This document shows positions 31,923-40,291 of a DNA stretch of 64,000 nucleotides, piece by piece. The position numbers and the translations under genes are program-made. The DNA is from Cordylochernes scorpioides. Taxonomy: Eukaryota; Arthropoda; Arachnida; Pseudoscorpiones; Chernetidae. Under the pieces are notes generated by a model. It saw only the letters and a list, made by a program, of their open reading frames with translations, made no database searches and was not told the DNA's origin. The DNA lies in contig CP092872.1 of assembly GCA_030710605.1 (NCBI GenBank), positions 9,106,230 through 9,170,229 on the forward strand, in the 5' to 3' direction. Positions within the stretch are counted from its first letter, which is position 1. The number at the start of each line of letters is the position of its first letter.

Positions 31923-34568
31923 ATAGCATGGCCACTGCGCAAGGATGACATGCAAAATCGTGAAGCGTTCCATGCACCTGTCTATAACGCCCCCTCTTGG
32001 GACTCACAAAAATAGGGTGCTATAGAGAGAGGGTGCTATAGACAGGTCACTTTTAATGTAAATCGCATCGTACTACGTACTTAAAATAGGGCACTATAGA
32101 GAGGGAGGCGCTATTTAGAGGGGGCGCTATAGACAGGTTTAACTGTATAGTGCTAATACGTTCTGATGAGACGCTGGAATGTTCTAGGCATTTCTATTTC
32201 ACTTTTTGCAATCTCAAACTATTTATTCTCTAAGAAAAATATATGTACAACCCTGTTAGGAGTGGCTGCATATGGCGTCTGTTCCTCATGTCAGAGGCGG
32301 CCATTTCTTTTGGAGCTAAGTCTGTGGCCTGCCATTGAGTAGTGCTCCCAGTTTTAATGACAAAGACAGACGCATTTTACTTCACCCAATCATGATGATT
32401 GTCCCCTGCAGACACCATCAAAAGTCTCAAGCTTTACAAGCTTGATACCTTAATATGATTGAGAGTGGAGATAAGAAATAAAAAGAAAAGACCCTTTTTA
32501 CAATAAGCAGCTCTCCTATAAGAGGACATATCTCTCTAAAAGACACTTTGGCTCTGCAACTTGGTATTGTCCTTTTATCAGAGAAGTTCTACTGTATTAG
32601 TTATTTTTAGTACTTTTTATTGTATCTTTTGAACTATTTATAAAGACTCATCTATTATAAGCACAATTTGGATTATAGATTATTGCTATAAGGAAATAAA
32701 ACCTAATCTAAATAAATTAATTATGTGTGACGCTTCGGTAACAGCGTTATTACCATCATCAGACAAAAGATTTTGTCAGACAATTATTTTGTCTGATAAT
32801 GGTAATAAAACGACATCCAAAAATTATCCCGCATGTGTTTCCTTTAAACGAAAAATCGAAATTTATTTTGAAGGAGAAATAACGACTATTTCTAACCTTA
32901 GAGATGAGGTATGAAAGGATGAATTGTGAAGAGTAATGATAAACGGAAAAATAAAATTCAAGGGATGGGAATCGAATCCACAGTGTTCCACTTACCGGGC
33001 AGATGCCATGTCCACTAGGCTACCTAGTGCGGGATAATTTTTGAATGTCGTTTTACAATCATAAGCTGCATTATATTGTATTATGGTAATAACGCTGTTA
33101 CCGAAAAGTTACACGTTATTATTTTATTAGGATTAAGTCTTATTTCTTTGTAGATCAAGACTCATCTAAAACAAATGAAAACTGCTACGCCACTCAATGT
33201 AAACTTAAAACAAGAGTTAAACAAAATGGCTGTACAGTTGTAAATTTCAGAGAAAAAAATAGCCATATTAACTAATAGTTTATTTCAACTCCCGACGTTT
33301 GAGTAACTTACTGCCACTCTCTTCAGGGGAGAGTAAACCATTCCCCTGAAGATAATGACCTGAAGTTATTGAAACGTCAGGAGTTAAACTATTAGTTAAT
33401 GTGGCTGTGTTTTTTCTCTGAATTAACACTTCCAACCAACAATTTATTTTTTAGACGAAAAAAACATGGTGAAGGAAGACGAGTTTCTTTTATTGATGCA
33501 TAGGTGCAAGCTTTCGGGCAAAAGCTCTTCAACAGGCAAGATAAAAACGACACTATGAACGATACCGATATATATATTCACTACAGCCATCGGTATCGTT
33601 CATAGTGTCGTTTTTATCTCGCCTGTTAAAGGGCTTTTACCCGAAACTTGCACTTATGCATCAATAAAAGAAACGCGTCTTCCTTCGCCATGTTTTTTCG
33701 TCTAAATTCAATTTAGGAATAATTCTTTATCAATATTTGTAAATTTATTTTTTACTTATCCTTTTATTAGTCTAAATTAGACAAGATATTGGAGGTCATG
33801 CTCATAAAGAAGTTCAAAAACTCTTCTTAGTTCTCTGTACAGGGATCCTTTGTCCCCGTATATTAAAAATAAAAAAGGCATATTCTGACCAGGAGCACAT
33901 GTGCTTTTTAGAAGGCAGAGCGCCATCTGGTGGAACAGAAATCAACTAAACATTGATTTAACCTGTTCCCTGATATTCGACCAACCCAATTTCTTGATAA
34001 ATCAAGAAAAGCCAGCTACGTACGCGTTTCGCGCTGTTGGCGCTTGTCAGCGTGGAGTAGGCTGTACCACTGCGACCAAAAAGATTCTTGCTCCCAGTGG
34101 CTTCTTGAGAAACCAAGAAATGGCTATTTAAGGCCAAACTTGCGTAAATTTAGTATATGTTGGGGAGTGGCCTCTTCGGTTTTGCCTAATCCTATGCCCT
34201 AATGCCCGGACCTAATCCTAATAAAATAATTATGTGTAACTTTTCGGTAACAGCGTTATTACCATAATACAATATAATGCGGCTTATGATTGTAAAACGA
34301 CATTCAAAAATTATCCCGCACTAGGTAGCCTAGTGCTAATGGCAACCAACAAATTATCTTTGGAAGTTTTAAATTTATTATTTAATTTATAGGAATTTCT
34401 GATTGCTGGGCAGTGTGGATTCTGAAGTGAGACCTGTGTGTACAGATCGATCTGGCCGACATCAAGGAAAGGTTCGAAGCTAAATACGAACGTCCCCTGA
34501 GTGAGGTTGTAGCCAGGGACACCAGCGGGGACTACCGCAAGGTCCTGCTGAAGATCCTCAACCCCTGA
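20673..34568 (+). CDS. annexin, left copy (repeats 2-4)
   Basis: Exons 20673-20729, 20785-20818, 20874-21022, 25062-25242, 30394-30506, 34446-34568 join in phase with GT/AG ends. Annexins are cytosolic proteins that bind acidic phospholipid membranes through calcium, with four repeats of about 70 residues. Repeat 2 starts GLGTNEICIIEIL and includes LCGDLTGD. Repeat 3 starts GVGRSWATNEEVF. Repeat 4 has the canonical GPGTDDETVIRIL, then DTSGDYRKVLLKIL and the stop. Two introns in repeat 2 are only 55 bp long. No repeat-1 exon is found on this side; the arm ends at the copia element and gap 1. Without repeat 1 the copy may be incomplete or may start elsewhere. No stop or frameshift is seen. Confidence 0.9.
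21023..21900. other. annexin intron with decayed MITEs
   Basis: 21180-21300 holds a hairpin repeat with 'ttagcttttct..agaaaatgg' and 'cgggctgatggccctcg'-type sequence. 21600-21790 is a shortened 'agacacgtatgatt' MITE. Both are shared with the right arm (55040-55140 and 54530-54720). Confidence 0.5.
21925..22420. repeat. 82-95-bp tandem repeat
   Basis: About six units contain 'tcttcactaaggctaaagct' and 'tttaaatggagcatacaatc'. The mirror locus at 54290-54440 has fewer than two units, so the array length changed after the arms separated. Confidence 0.85.
22689..23043. mobile_element. foldback MITE with 9-12-bp direct repeats
   Basis: The arms share 'cgaaaaatcgaaatttattt' and 'ataattgcaattttcg' type ends. 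'acaaatagtaag' flanks both sides (22677-22688, 23041-23052). The right arm has this word once, uninterrupted (near 53490), giving an empty site. The target-repeat length would suit a Mutator-type element, which is inference. Confidence 0.75.
23044..23927. other. annexin intron, unique sequence
   Basis: No gene or repeat recognised. 23403-23710 (about 300 bp, GC-richer, 'gatgacgcccgcgcatgcg') has no counterpart in the right arm, where the flanks are joined. Confidence 0.4.
23928..24621. mobile_element. 694-bp retroposon-like insertion, left arm only
   Basis: The direct repeat gtaaagaacactgcag occurs at 23912-23927 and 24606-24621. The inserted block is GC-rich with a run of C at 24208 and is unlike the surroundings. 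Long matched repeats indicate target-primed insertion of an RNA copy. I could not identify the source; short open frames on both strands are unconvincing. Confidence 0.6.
24641..24952 (+). mobile_element. tRNA-derived SINE shared by both arms
   Basis: Full-length copy with B box 'gttcgattcccgc'. The mirrored copy in the right arm (51314-51596 plus 52185-52203) is split by a hAT MITE, so the SINE predates the duplication. Confidence 0.85.
25402..25840. mobile_element. MITE of the 'gacgcgtatgattc' family, left arm only
   Basis: It contains 'ttactgcaatggaaaaatta', the ribozyme-like motif on the minus strand, and 'catttttggaacttcctttt'. At the mirrored place (50340-50400) the right arm is continuous. 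Confidence 0.6.
25644..25710 (-). ncRNA. hammerhead-like ribozyme motif, strand-permuted
   Basis: On the minus strand: AGCGGU-A, stem I UGGU/ACCA, CUGGC-GAA-ACCGCU, CACCA-CUGAUGA-GCCAG, outer helix GGGAGGG/CCCUCCC. Stem II is CUGGC/GCCAG here and UUGGC/GCCAA in other copies, a compensated change. The triplet is GUA instead of GUC; both are allowed NUH triplets. Confidence 0.55.
25841..26733. other. annexin intron, shared unique sequence
   Basis: It mirrors 49440-50340. 26380-26530 is a worn SINE body ('gaatcgggggccattgaaga'). A short frame at 26160-26290 is not preserved in the right arm. Confidence 0.4.
26734..27121 (+). mobile_element. non-autonomous Helitron, left arm only
   Basis: It starts TTCTATATACAGTTACGAGC, ends with the hairpin cgggcgttgcccggg and 'tcattcggCTAG', and sits between A26733 and T27122 with no target duplication, as Helitrons do. 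The right arm has the uninterrupted site ('ttttttgctatttatatata' in reverse). Confidence 0.85.
27122..27460. mobile_element. MITE carrying a ribozyme-like motif
   Basis: Related to 34870-35235 and 49070-49340: it shares 'ctttcattttat', 'gtttgtattatgtataaaag' and the motif. Mirrored at 49070-49380, so it is older than the arms. Confidence 0.6.
27307..27373 (+). ncRNA. hammerhead-like ribozyme motif, one stem mismatch
   Basis: AGCGGU-C-UGGUG, UUGGC-GAA-ACAGCU, CACCA-CUGAUGA-GCCAA, outer helix GGGAGGG/CCCUCCC. Stem III carries one mismatch (G against A). Its mirror partner at 49153-49219 is perfect. Confidence 0.5.
27461..27792 (-). pseudogene. retroelement-like frame, decayed
   Basis: The minus strand reads ISKHKPNIKNQDRKSLIYHH and HNSFNRRIDILEMYNTLF. 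This is reminiscent of the GIY-YIG 'R..H' region at the end of Penelope-type proteins, and the downstream reverse frame KDGKTKYVGETG (27700-27740) supports that. The mirrored region 48770-49060 has the same pieces with a frameshift. A dead Penelope-like C terminus is my best guess. Confidence 0.4.
27793..28085. mobile_element. MITE 'gacgcgtatgattc' with damaged ribozyme motif
   Basis: Inverted arms of about 100 bp at both ends ('cgaaactattatagacgcgt'). The centre (27889-27953, minus strand) keeps CUGAUGAG and GAAACCGC but has lost part of stem I and stem II. Mirrored by the better copy at 48460-48760. Confidence 0.7.
28445..29230 (+). mobile_element. Helitron carrying a tRNA-Gly gene
   Basis: Begins TCTACTTATATATTTGCC after A28444 and ends 'cccgggcgttgcccgggc..cgtCTAG' before T29231. 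The right arm has the intact target ('gcata|tgtactataaac', reverse of 47680-47700). Inside are a tRNA-Gly (28509-28579) and further copies of the Helitron 3' region (28639-28720 and 29060-29110), as if earlier ends were read through. Confidence 0.82.
28509..28579 (+). tRNA. tRNA-Gly (GCC anticodon)
   Basis: A 71-nt cloverleaf: acceptor strand ccatcgg against ccgatgc, D-arm ggttcagtggtagaa, anticodon loop CUGCCAC, variable region, T-arm with B box gggttcgattcccgg, and a run of T at 28580. Position 1 is C and cannot pair with C72, so processing or charging could be weakened. No intron and no encoded CCA. Located inside a Helitron and absent from the other arm. Confidence 0.88.
29290..29760. mobile_element. 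foldback element shared by both arms
   Basis: Inverted arms with 'ttacaaaacgctagctttca' at both ends and 'gacatattccataa' near the centre. Mirrored at 47170-47650. Confidence 0.75.
29761..30393. other. annexin intron, shared unique sequence
   Basis: Mirrors 46525-47170. Short frames in both arms are interrupted differently. No gene recognised. Confidence 0.4.
30546..30771. repeat. ancestral form of the 135-bp repeat (about 1.7 units)
   Basis: Two diverged units contain 'ggattctcccagatg' and 'tgagaaccattctca'. The right arm expanded the same sequence to nearly nine units (45190-46370). Confidence 0.8.
30772..31527. mobile_element. nest: pogo-like MITE, foldback MITE and Helitron
   Basis: The outer tatagcgcc MITE (30772 to 31527) is split near 30875 by an 'acaaggtaataag' foldback, which in turn is split by a Helitron (30895-31329). 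The right arm has the two older layers without the Helitron (44866-45190). Confidence 0.7.
30895..31329 (+). mobile_element. non-autonomous Helitron, left arm only
   Basis: 435 bp from TCTTCTATATATATAAAAAT to the hairpin cgggcgttgcccggg and 'cattcgtCTAG', between A30894 and T31330. The undisturbed sequence 'ggattatagattataaac' is present in other copies of the host MITE. Confidence 0.87.
31881..31973 (+). ncRNA. U6 snRNA-derived sequence, 3' truncated
   Basis: The segment matches U6 from the 5' stem 'ttcggc' through acatatactaaaattggaac, the ACAGAG box (gatacagagaagaatagc), 'ctgcgcaaggatgacatgca' and 'cgtgaagcgttccat'. It then runs directly into a pogo-like MITE with no terminal T run, and it has several substitutions, so it is probably a pseudogene. 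U6 pairs with U4 and the 5' splice site in the spliceosome. It is absent from the mirrored site near 44470. Confidence 0.8.
31974..32150. mobile_element. pogo-like MITE (tatagcgcc family)
   Basis: Typical internal blocks and right end 'gacaggtttaactgt'. The left end is fused to the U6 sequence. Mirrored at 44289-44472. Confidence 0.65.
32151..33474. other. annexin intron full of MITE fragments
   Basis: 32240-32480 matches the dispersed repeat of 38100-38270. 32500-32597 is an 'agaggacac' MITE. 32640-32830 and 33080-33160 are 'acaaggtaataag' foldback parts. 32815-33090 is a foldback of the 10375 family. 33240-33425 is an inverted repeat with 'caactcccgacgtttgagta'. No gene seen. Confidence 0.45.
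33475..33715. mobile_element. foldback element ('gcaagctttcgggc' family)
   Basis: Arms with 'gagtttcttttattgatgca' and complement, centre near 33590. Confidence 0.7.
33735..34200 (-). pseudogene. LINE 3' fragment, split
   Basis: The 33735-33870 and 34135-34200 pieces match the minus-strand LINE end at 63140-63290. Between them is a hairpin repeat with 'cgtttcgcgctgttggcgct'. Confidence 0.55.
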
Positions 34569-34869
34569 GTCCAGGTGTGGAGTCCTGGGATCGATGTTGT
34601 TGCCAGCTGACGTCAGCCAATGGGATTCTTCTTCTTGGCCGCAGCGCCCAAGTCTTTTCTGCTTCTCCTCATAGTCCCAAATCCATTCCTTACATTCACC
34701 TTTTAGTCAAATTCTAATAATCCTCACCCTTTTCAAAGTTTTTTTCCCACTTTTTATAAAATACTTACAGTCGGTGGACGAGTGGGTAACACCCTCGATT
34801 CCCGACAGTCATGAACCGGGATTGAATCCCACGTTAACATTTTGTTTAATATGTGAATAACCTTCATAT

Positions 34870-35235
34870 TAACACAAAGCAATAACGCGCCATCTATACA
34901 TATAAAATGAATGAATTTAAAAGCACTAATTTTTCTTTTATACACAATACAAACTTCTACTGCCCTTACTGCTATGAAAAAAATATATTGGGAGGGCTTG
35001 GCTCATCAGTGGTGAACCCTCTCAGCGGTTTCGCCAATTTAATCCACCAGACCGCTTCTCAGAGCTCTAATACTGTATTGGACGATTCTGCTTATATACG
35101 CAGCACTGAAGGATGGAATCTCAGAAATGGTTTTCAAGAAAACTATGGACATAAGCTTATAGAACAGTAGAATTACATTCATTCAGTTTGTATTATGTAT
35201 AAAAGAAAAATTCGTGCTTTTAAATCCATTCATTT
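34870..35235. mobile_element. MITE with ribozyme-like motif, left arm only
   Basis: Ends 'aacacaaagcaataacgcgc' and 'cattcattttatat'. 'aaccttca' on the left and 'aacctca' on the right flank it. In the right arm the same place reads straight through (near 42935), a precise empty site. Bases 34569-34869 after the annexin stop are shared 3' flank with no gene. Confidence 0.75.
34990..35056 (-). ncRNA. hammerhead-like ribozyme motif, strand-permuted
   Basis: On the minus strand: AGCGGU-C-UGGUG, UUGGC-GAA-ACCGCU, CACCA-CUGAUGA-GCCAA, all three core helices perfect. The outer helix has one mismatch (GAGAGGG against CCCUCCC). Predicted cleavage after the C complementary to 35050. Confidence 0.55.
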
Positions 35236-36497
35236 TATATAACCTCACATATTATTCATTGTTACAAATATCATAAACTAGGTTGCTCTTGTTGAGCATT
35301 ACCTAATAAAATGATTTTGGAACCGATTTTCCACTTTTTAAAACCTAATTGGTAGAGATTTTGCAAAGAGAATATTTCACTCCTATCAAACAGAAATAAC
35401 ATTTCTTCCATCAAAATTGATGGCACATTGTTTCTTGTGAAAAAAATAGTACAAATGTGACATTGTACTGGGATAAGGCTCATAAATTAAGAATGGAGGT
35501 ACAGCTTGCATAACACTGATGAAGGCCAAAAGCTCGAAACGTATATGTGGTTAACTTTTCTTGATTAATCAAGAATGGGTATTTGGCCAATTCTGGAATA
35601 ATTAAAAATAAATGAATAGTTGATATTTATTCCGAAAGATGGCGCAAGCCATCAGCAACTTTCAGTTGCACGATAAGGAGATGCCTTTTTCTTAATTGTT
35701 TCTCGTGTCAGTTTTTAACAGAAGTGTCTTTTTACCACTAATCGGTAATTCCCAAGGTTATAGCTCTCTTAGTTACATACATACCCTTTATTTCTTCTTC
35801 TTCTTTCTTATCTCCACTCAATCATATTAGGGTATCAAGCTTGTAGAGCTTGAGATCATGACTGGGTGAAGTAGAATGATCTGCCTTTGTCATTAAGACT
35901 GGGAGCACTACTCAGTAGCAGGCCGACTTAGCTCCAAAAGAAATGGCCGCCTCTGGCATGAGGAACATACGCCATGTGCAGCTGCTCCTAACATGGAGTA
36001 CAAACGCTGCTCATCCTGTATCCCTGGATTAGGAGACCTTACAGGGTACTATCAGACAAGCCAACTGAGCCCAGGTTTTTTAGTGAGCTTGTTACTGCTC
36101 CCCCTCCTCCTTTTTCATCCGGGCTTGGAACCGACAAAGGCGAAGTTACCTTTATTCCCTAATAACTTTAATCTCACTGCACAGTTCCCTTAAGATAGAT
36201 TCTTCTATTCAACCTTTTAAAAGTACAATTATTTTTTTAATGAATTCTCCAATATATTGTATCAATAATCATGATGATTTATAAAACATTTCTATCTCTT
36301 TGGATTCCTTTTTTTTGTCTCCTTTTGTAGTTGCATATGGATTAGAAGTTTGTTTTTGTGTTTTATCTTTTACAAGTATCTCTGAATATCTCTTAAGTAG
36401 AGATAGAGAGAGATCTTTACACAAGGGGATAAGAAACAACAACAACAACAACAACAACAGAGATAGAGAGAAAAAGAGAGATTGAAAAAGTACTTTA
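35236..36497. other. annexin 3' flank, shared repeats
   Basis: 35520-35600 is a hairpin repeat (mirrored at 42580-42670). 35800-36180 is the dispersed repeat with 'gggtatcaagcttgta'. 36398-36470 holds the (AAC)n retroposon tail flanked by agagatagagag on both sides, present in both arms with different (AAC) lengths. Confidence 0.5.
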
Positions 36498-36597
36498 NNN
36501 NNNNNNNNNNNNNNNNNNNNNNNNNNNNNNNNNNNNNNNNNNNNNNNNNNNNNNNNNNNNNNNNNNNNNNNNNNNNNNNNNNNNNNNNNNNNNNNNN
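36498..36597. other. assembly gap 2 (100 N) at palindrome centre
   Basis: Exactly 100 N, a placeholder. It lies where the left arm ends; the right flank starts inside repeat R1. Confidence 1.
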
Positions 36598-37622
36598 AGA
36601 TATTGCCCTACGGCTGTCCCTACATGCCGTACCCTATCCTTCTTCGAGGCGTGTCACCTATAGGTCCAGCGACGGGTCGTTGACCCACAGATGCTGGAGT
36701 TGCCAAGCCGTGCGACCCATGCTCCTGAAGGTGTTCACCTCCTGCGAAGTGCCCCTAATTCTGCAGGCCTGGCTGTTCGGCGTCGGCCTCCACCCTGAGG
36801 CAATGAAGATAACAAGTGTGGCGAAGGCTACCATCTACAAGTACCATCTTGGTCTTGAGTTGGGTAATGCCAGCCATCACATCGACCTGCCTACTCTGTG
36901 GGAAAGAACTCTCGCAGTCCATCGGTGGTGGAGTCTTTCCTGCAGTGGGCATCACCAATGAAAACTGTATATATTTATATATATATGTATACTAGCCGAA
37001 TGACCCAGGCAACGCCCGGGTTTTACCCTATTAAATGTACCCTATTCAAATACTATTCGTTACAATTATAAATTGGCGCCGTGGATGTCACTCTTGTGAA
37101 ACGTCCCGCTCCAAACTTTGTGTCTGAGAAGCGATATTTTTATAGAAAGATGATCTGGCTTTTGTTTTCTGCTCGAATGAATGTTTTTCTGTTAGAATTT
37201 TGTTCCTGCATACAAAATAATGAACTGATTTCACCCGTGGTCTCTGCTTTTTGGAATTTTTCCCGATATAATTTTGTATCTGATAATCAAACATGATACA
37301 GCAATATCGTCATCATCATTTTCTGACTAAAAATATATAGTTTTAATAATTGATTTATATATTTTTTAAAATAGCCTATCGTCTTCCCCGTATTCTTTTA
37401 CCTATGTATGGAAATTTTGGTTTGAATTAGTGAACTACTGCGAATTTGTATACCGGACATACAGACAAACAGACAAACATACAAACATTCATTTTTATAT
37501 ATATATAGAGATTTATCAACTATTTTATCCATATATTTATCATAATTTATTATCTTACTTATTCATCTTTATCCAATTTTGTATTTAACCATATACTGTT
37601 TAATCTTATATGTAGATTGTAA
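36598..37622 (+). repeat. unknown repeat R1, copy 2, with Helitron inside
   Basis: Matches 15858-16335 but starts at the gap. Relative to copy 1 the plus-strand frame (36600-36961) has an in-frame net gain of 18 bp near 36757-36775. The AT-rich 3' part is split by a Helitron (36992-37511). Confidence 0.6.
36992..37511 (-). mobile_element. non-autonomous Helitron
   Basis: On the minus strand it starts TCTCTATATATATAAAAATG and ends with hairpin and CTAG at 36992-36995. Copy 1 of R1 has the uninterrupted site (aatatttatcaac near 16219), so the insertion is between A and T. Confidence 0.85.
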
Positions 37623-38317
37623 TAAAGTATTTTTTAATCTCTCTTTTTCTCTCTATCTCTGTTGTTTCTTATCCCCTTGTGTAAAGATCTCTATCTATCT
37701 CTACTTAAGAGATATTCAGAGATACTTGTAAAAGATAACCACAAAAACAAACCTCTATTCCATATGCAACTATGAAGGAGACAAAAAAGAGAAATCCAAA
37801 GAGATAGAAATGTTTTATAAACCATCATGATTATTGATACAATATATCGAAGAATTCATTAAAAAAATAATTGTACTTGTAAAAGGTTGGAGAGAAGAAT
37901 CTATCTTAAGGGAACTGTGCAGTAAGATAAAGTTATTAAGGAAGAAAGGTAACTCCGCCTTTGCCGGTCCCAAGCCCGGATAAAAAAGGAGGAGGGGAAG
38001 CAGTAACAAGCTCACTAAAAAACCTGGGTTCAGCTGGCCCTGCTGAAAGTACCCTGTAAGAGCTCTTAATCCAGGGATACAGGATGAGCAGCGTTTGTAC
38101 CCCATGTTAGGAGCGGCTGCACATGCCGTCTTTTCCTCATGTCAGAGGCAGCCATTTCTTTTGGAGCTAAGTCGGCCTGCTACTGAGTAGTGCTCCCAGT
38201 CTTAATGACAAAGGCAGATGCATTCTACTTCACCCAGTCATGATCTCAATCTCTACAAGCTTAATACCCTAATACGAGGGTTGGTCCGTTAAATAAGTTC
38301 CACGGGGCACCACTGTC

Positions 38318-39182
38318 ATGAGGATCGCTTTTAGGCTCGAGCCGACTGCACGGGCTCGTAGCTTGTTCTCCCCACTCCAATTTACCACCAAGGACACGTC
38401 GCTGGTAAGCTTAGTTTTGGCTAAGCAGCCGTTAGTGATGGAGCTTCCCCTTGTGTCTCCCGCCAGCTGTGAATTACGGTCAGTAATTTGCTTTTTGGCC
38501 GCAAAGAAGAATTCGGCGAAGGACATTCATACTGAACTCTGTCAAGTGTATGGAGAAGGGTGTATGAGTTCCGGGATAGGGCGCAGATGGGTCAGAGAAT
38601 TTAAAAACGGCCGAACAGACGTCCACGATGAACCGCGTGCTGGGCGGCCATCGGTTTCGGACGAAACAATTGCCAAAGTCGAAGCGGCAATGCTTGAAGA
38701 TCGACGGGTTACTGCGTGGAAGCTCTGCGATTTGGTTCCTGATGTCAGTAAAACCACCATCGACAAGCTTTTTCGTGAACATTTAGGGTATTCAAAGGTC
38801 TGCGCAATATGGGTTCCGAAAATGCTGACTGAGAACCATAAACAGCAGTGGGTTGATGCGGCCCAGAAATTTCTCGATTGCCACAAAACTGACGGAGAGG
38901 AATTCTTGGATTCGATCGTTACTGGTGATGTGACCTGGGTACACTACACCACACCGGAGACAAAGGAGCAATCCAAGCAGTGGAAGCACACTTCTTCGCC
39001 GAAACCTCTAAAGTTTAAACAAACACTTTCTGCCGGGAAACTTATCGCTACCGTCTTTTGGGACCAAAAGGGTCCATTGTTGTGCGACTTTATGCGTCGG
39101 GGTACAACAATCAATTCCGACCCGTACTGTGAGGCCTTGAAACAACTTCGACGCGCGATTCAGAACAAGAGGAGAGGGATTT
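38318..39182 (+). pseudogene. mariner transposase, N-terminal part
   Basis: The frame is open through the paired helix-turn-helix region (TELCQVYGEG, VSKTTIDKLFREHLGYSK) to the first catalytic aspartate (IVTGDVTW) and GKLIATVFWDQKGPLL. It is cut at 39182 by the Ty3 insertion. The C-terminal part resumes at 41941. Next to the junction a run of five G changes the frame relative to the downstream part, so the gene was damaged by more than the insertion. Confidence 0.9.
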
Positions 39183-39388
39183 TGTGCTGAGAACATGTAA
39201 GAAAACATCTACCTATGTTTTCCCACGTGACGCAGCGGAGCGTGACCTTGGCTGCACGGGTGAGTCAGTTGTTGTTTGGCTCTCTGGATAGATGGACATT
39301 AAAACATGGTGGCAGCGATAACTGGATAAAATACGAACCCGTATATTGCAAAATATCGATTTTTGCGTACCTTGGAAGATAATTCAAC

Positions 39389-40291
39389 ATGGCTCAGATT
39401 CAACCTCCAGAAACTTTCGACTTCTCGACTCCCAACGAATGGCCCAAATGGAGGAAGAGATTCGAACGATACCTCGTGGTCAGTGGAATGAAGAAGAAAG
39501 AGGAGGCGGACAAGATCGATTTGTTCATGTACTTGATGGGTGACCGCGCGGATGATATATTCAGGACCTTCAAGTTCGAAAAGGAGGAAGAGGCAACGAA
39601 AATTGATTCCGTCCTCAAGGCGTTCGACAGCCACTTCTGTGTCAGAAAGAATATTATCTACGAACGTGCGAAATTTAATTCAAGAATCCAAGAGGATCGG
39701 GAGCCAGTGGACGAATTCATCACTTCATTGTACAAATTGGCTGATAGTTGCGAATTTGAGGGTCTTCATGAGCAGTTGATCCGTGACCGAATTGTGGTTG
39801 GAGTGAGGGACAAAGCTTTATCTGAAAGAATGCAGTTGGACAGCGAACTGACTTTGGAAAAGGCGGTGAAAATGGTTCGACAGCAGGAAGCCGTTCGACA
39901 GCAGCAAGTCGACCTGCAGCGTCCCTCAACAAGCCAAAAGGTCAATCAGGTGAAGTTCAACTCGAAGAAACAATCACCGAAACAACAACAGCAGCCTTCG
40001 AGGAAGAAGTCAGCCAAAACAAGATCACGATGTCCAAAATGCGGAGGTTTCACCCACAGGGAAGGACAGGCTTGCCGTGCTGAAGGACAAAGATGTTACC
40101 TATGTTCAAAAACTGGCCATTTTGCAAATTGCTGCCCAGCTAAGCAGGCGAAGACTGCGGAAGTCAAAGCAGTTTCTGAACTTGATGAAGAAATTGGTTT
40201 TCTCCTGGAGGTCTCAGCTTGGAGGATTCATCTAATCTCGATGATGATGAAGGCGAGTGCAGGAGGCGATGGACAGCAGAAATCCAAGTGA
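39389..40291 (+). CDS. Ty3-type Gag
   Basis: Structural capsid/nucleocapsid protein of the retrotransposon, 300 residues. The N-terminal two thirds form the capsid-like region (PKWRKRFERYLV near residue 18, then ERAKFNSRIQ and DEFITSLYKLADSCEF). A basic Gln-rich linker follows, then two zinc knuckles (CPKCGGFTHREGQAC and CYLCSKTGHFANCC, the second a canonical CX2CX4HX4C). The frame is fully open. The pol frame begins 73 bp before its end in the -1 frame, the usual arrangement for frameshift expression. Confidence 0.9.
   Translation: MAQIQPPETFDFSTPNEWPKWRKRFERYLVVSGMKKKEEADKIDLFMYLMGDRADDIFRTFKFEKEEEATKIDSVLKAFDSHFCVRKNIIYERAKFNSRIQEDREPVDEFITSLYKLADSCEFEGLHEQLIRDRIVVGVRDKALSERMQLDSELTLEKAVKMVRQQEAVRQQQVDLQRPSTSQKVNQVKFNSKKQSPKQQQQPSRKKSAKTRSRCPKCGGFTHREGQACRAEGQRCYLCSKTGHFANCCPAKQAKTAEVKAVSELDEEIGFLLEVSAWRIHLISMMMKASAGGDGQQKSK

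Larger units (their letters stand above)
18254..36497 (+). repeat. left arm of ~18-kb inverted duplication
   Basis: From 'atatagggatctgaga' at 18257 to 'gaaaaagtacttta' at 36497 the sequence is matched, inverted and in order, by 37622-58215. Anchors, left to right arm: 20673-21022 to 55293-55642; 25062-25242 to 50793-50973; 30394-30506 to 46412-46524; 34446-34568 to 43230-43352; 36380-36497 to 37622-37740. Arm lengths differ because each carries private insertions and array expansions. Confidence 0.93.
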
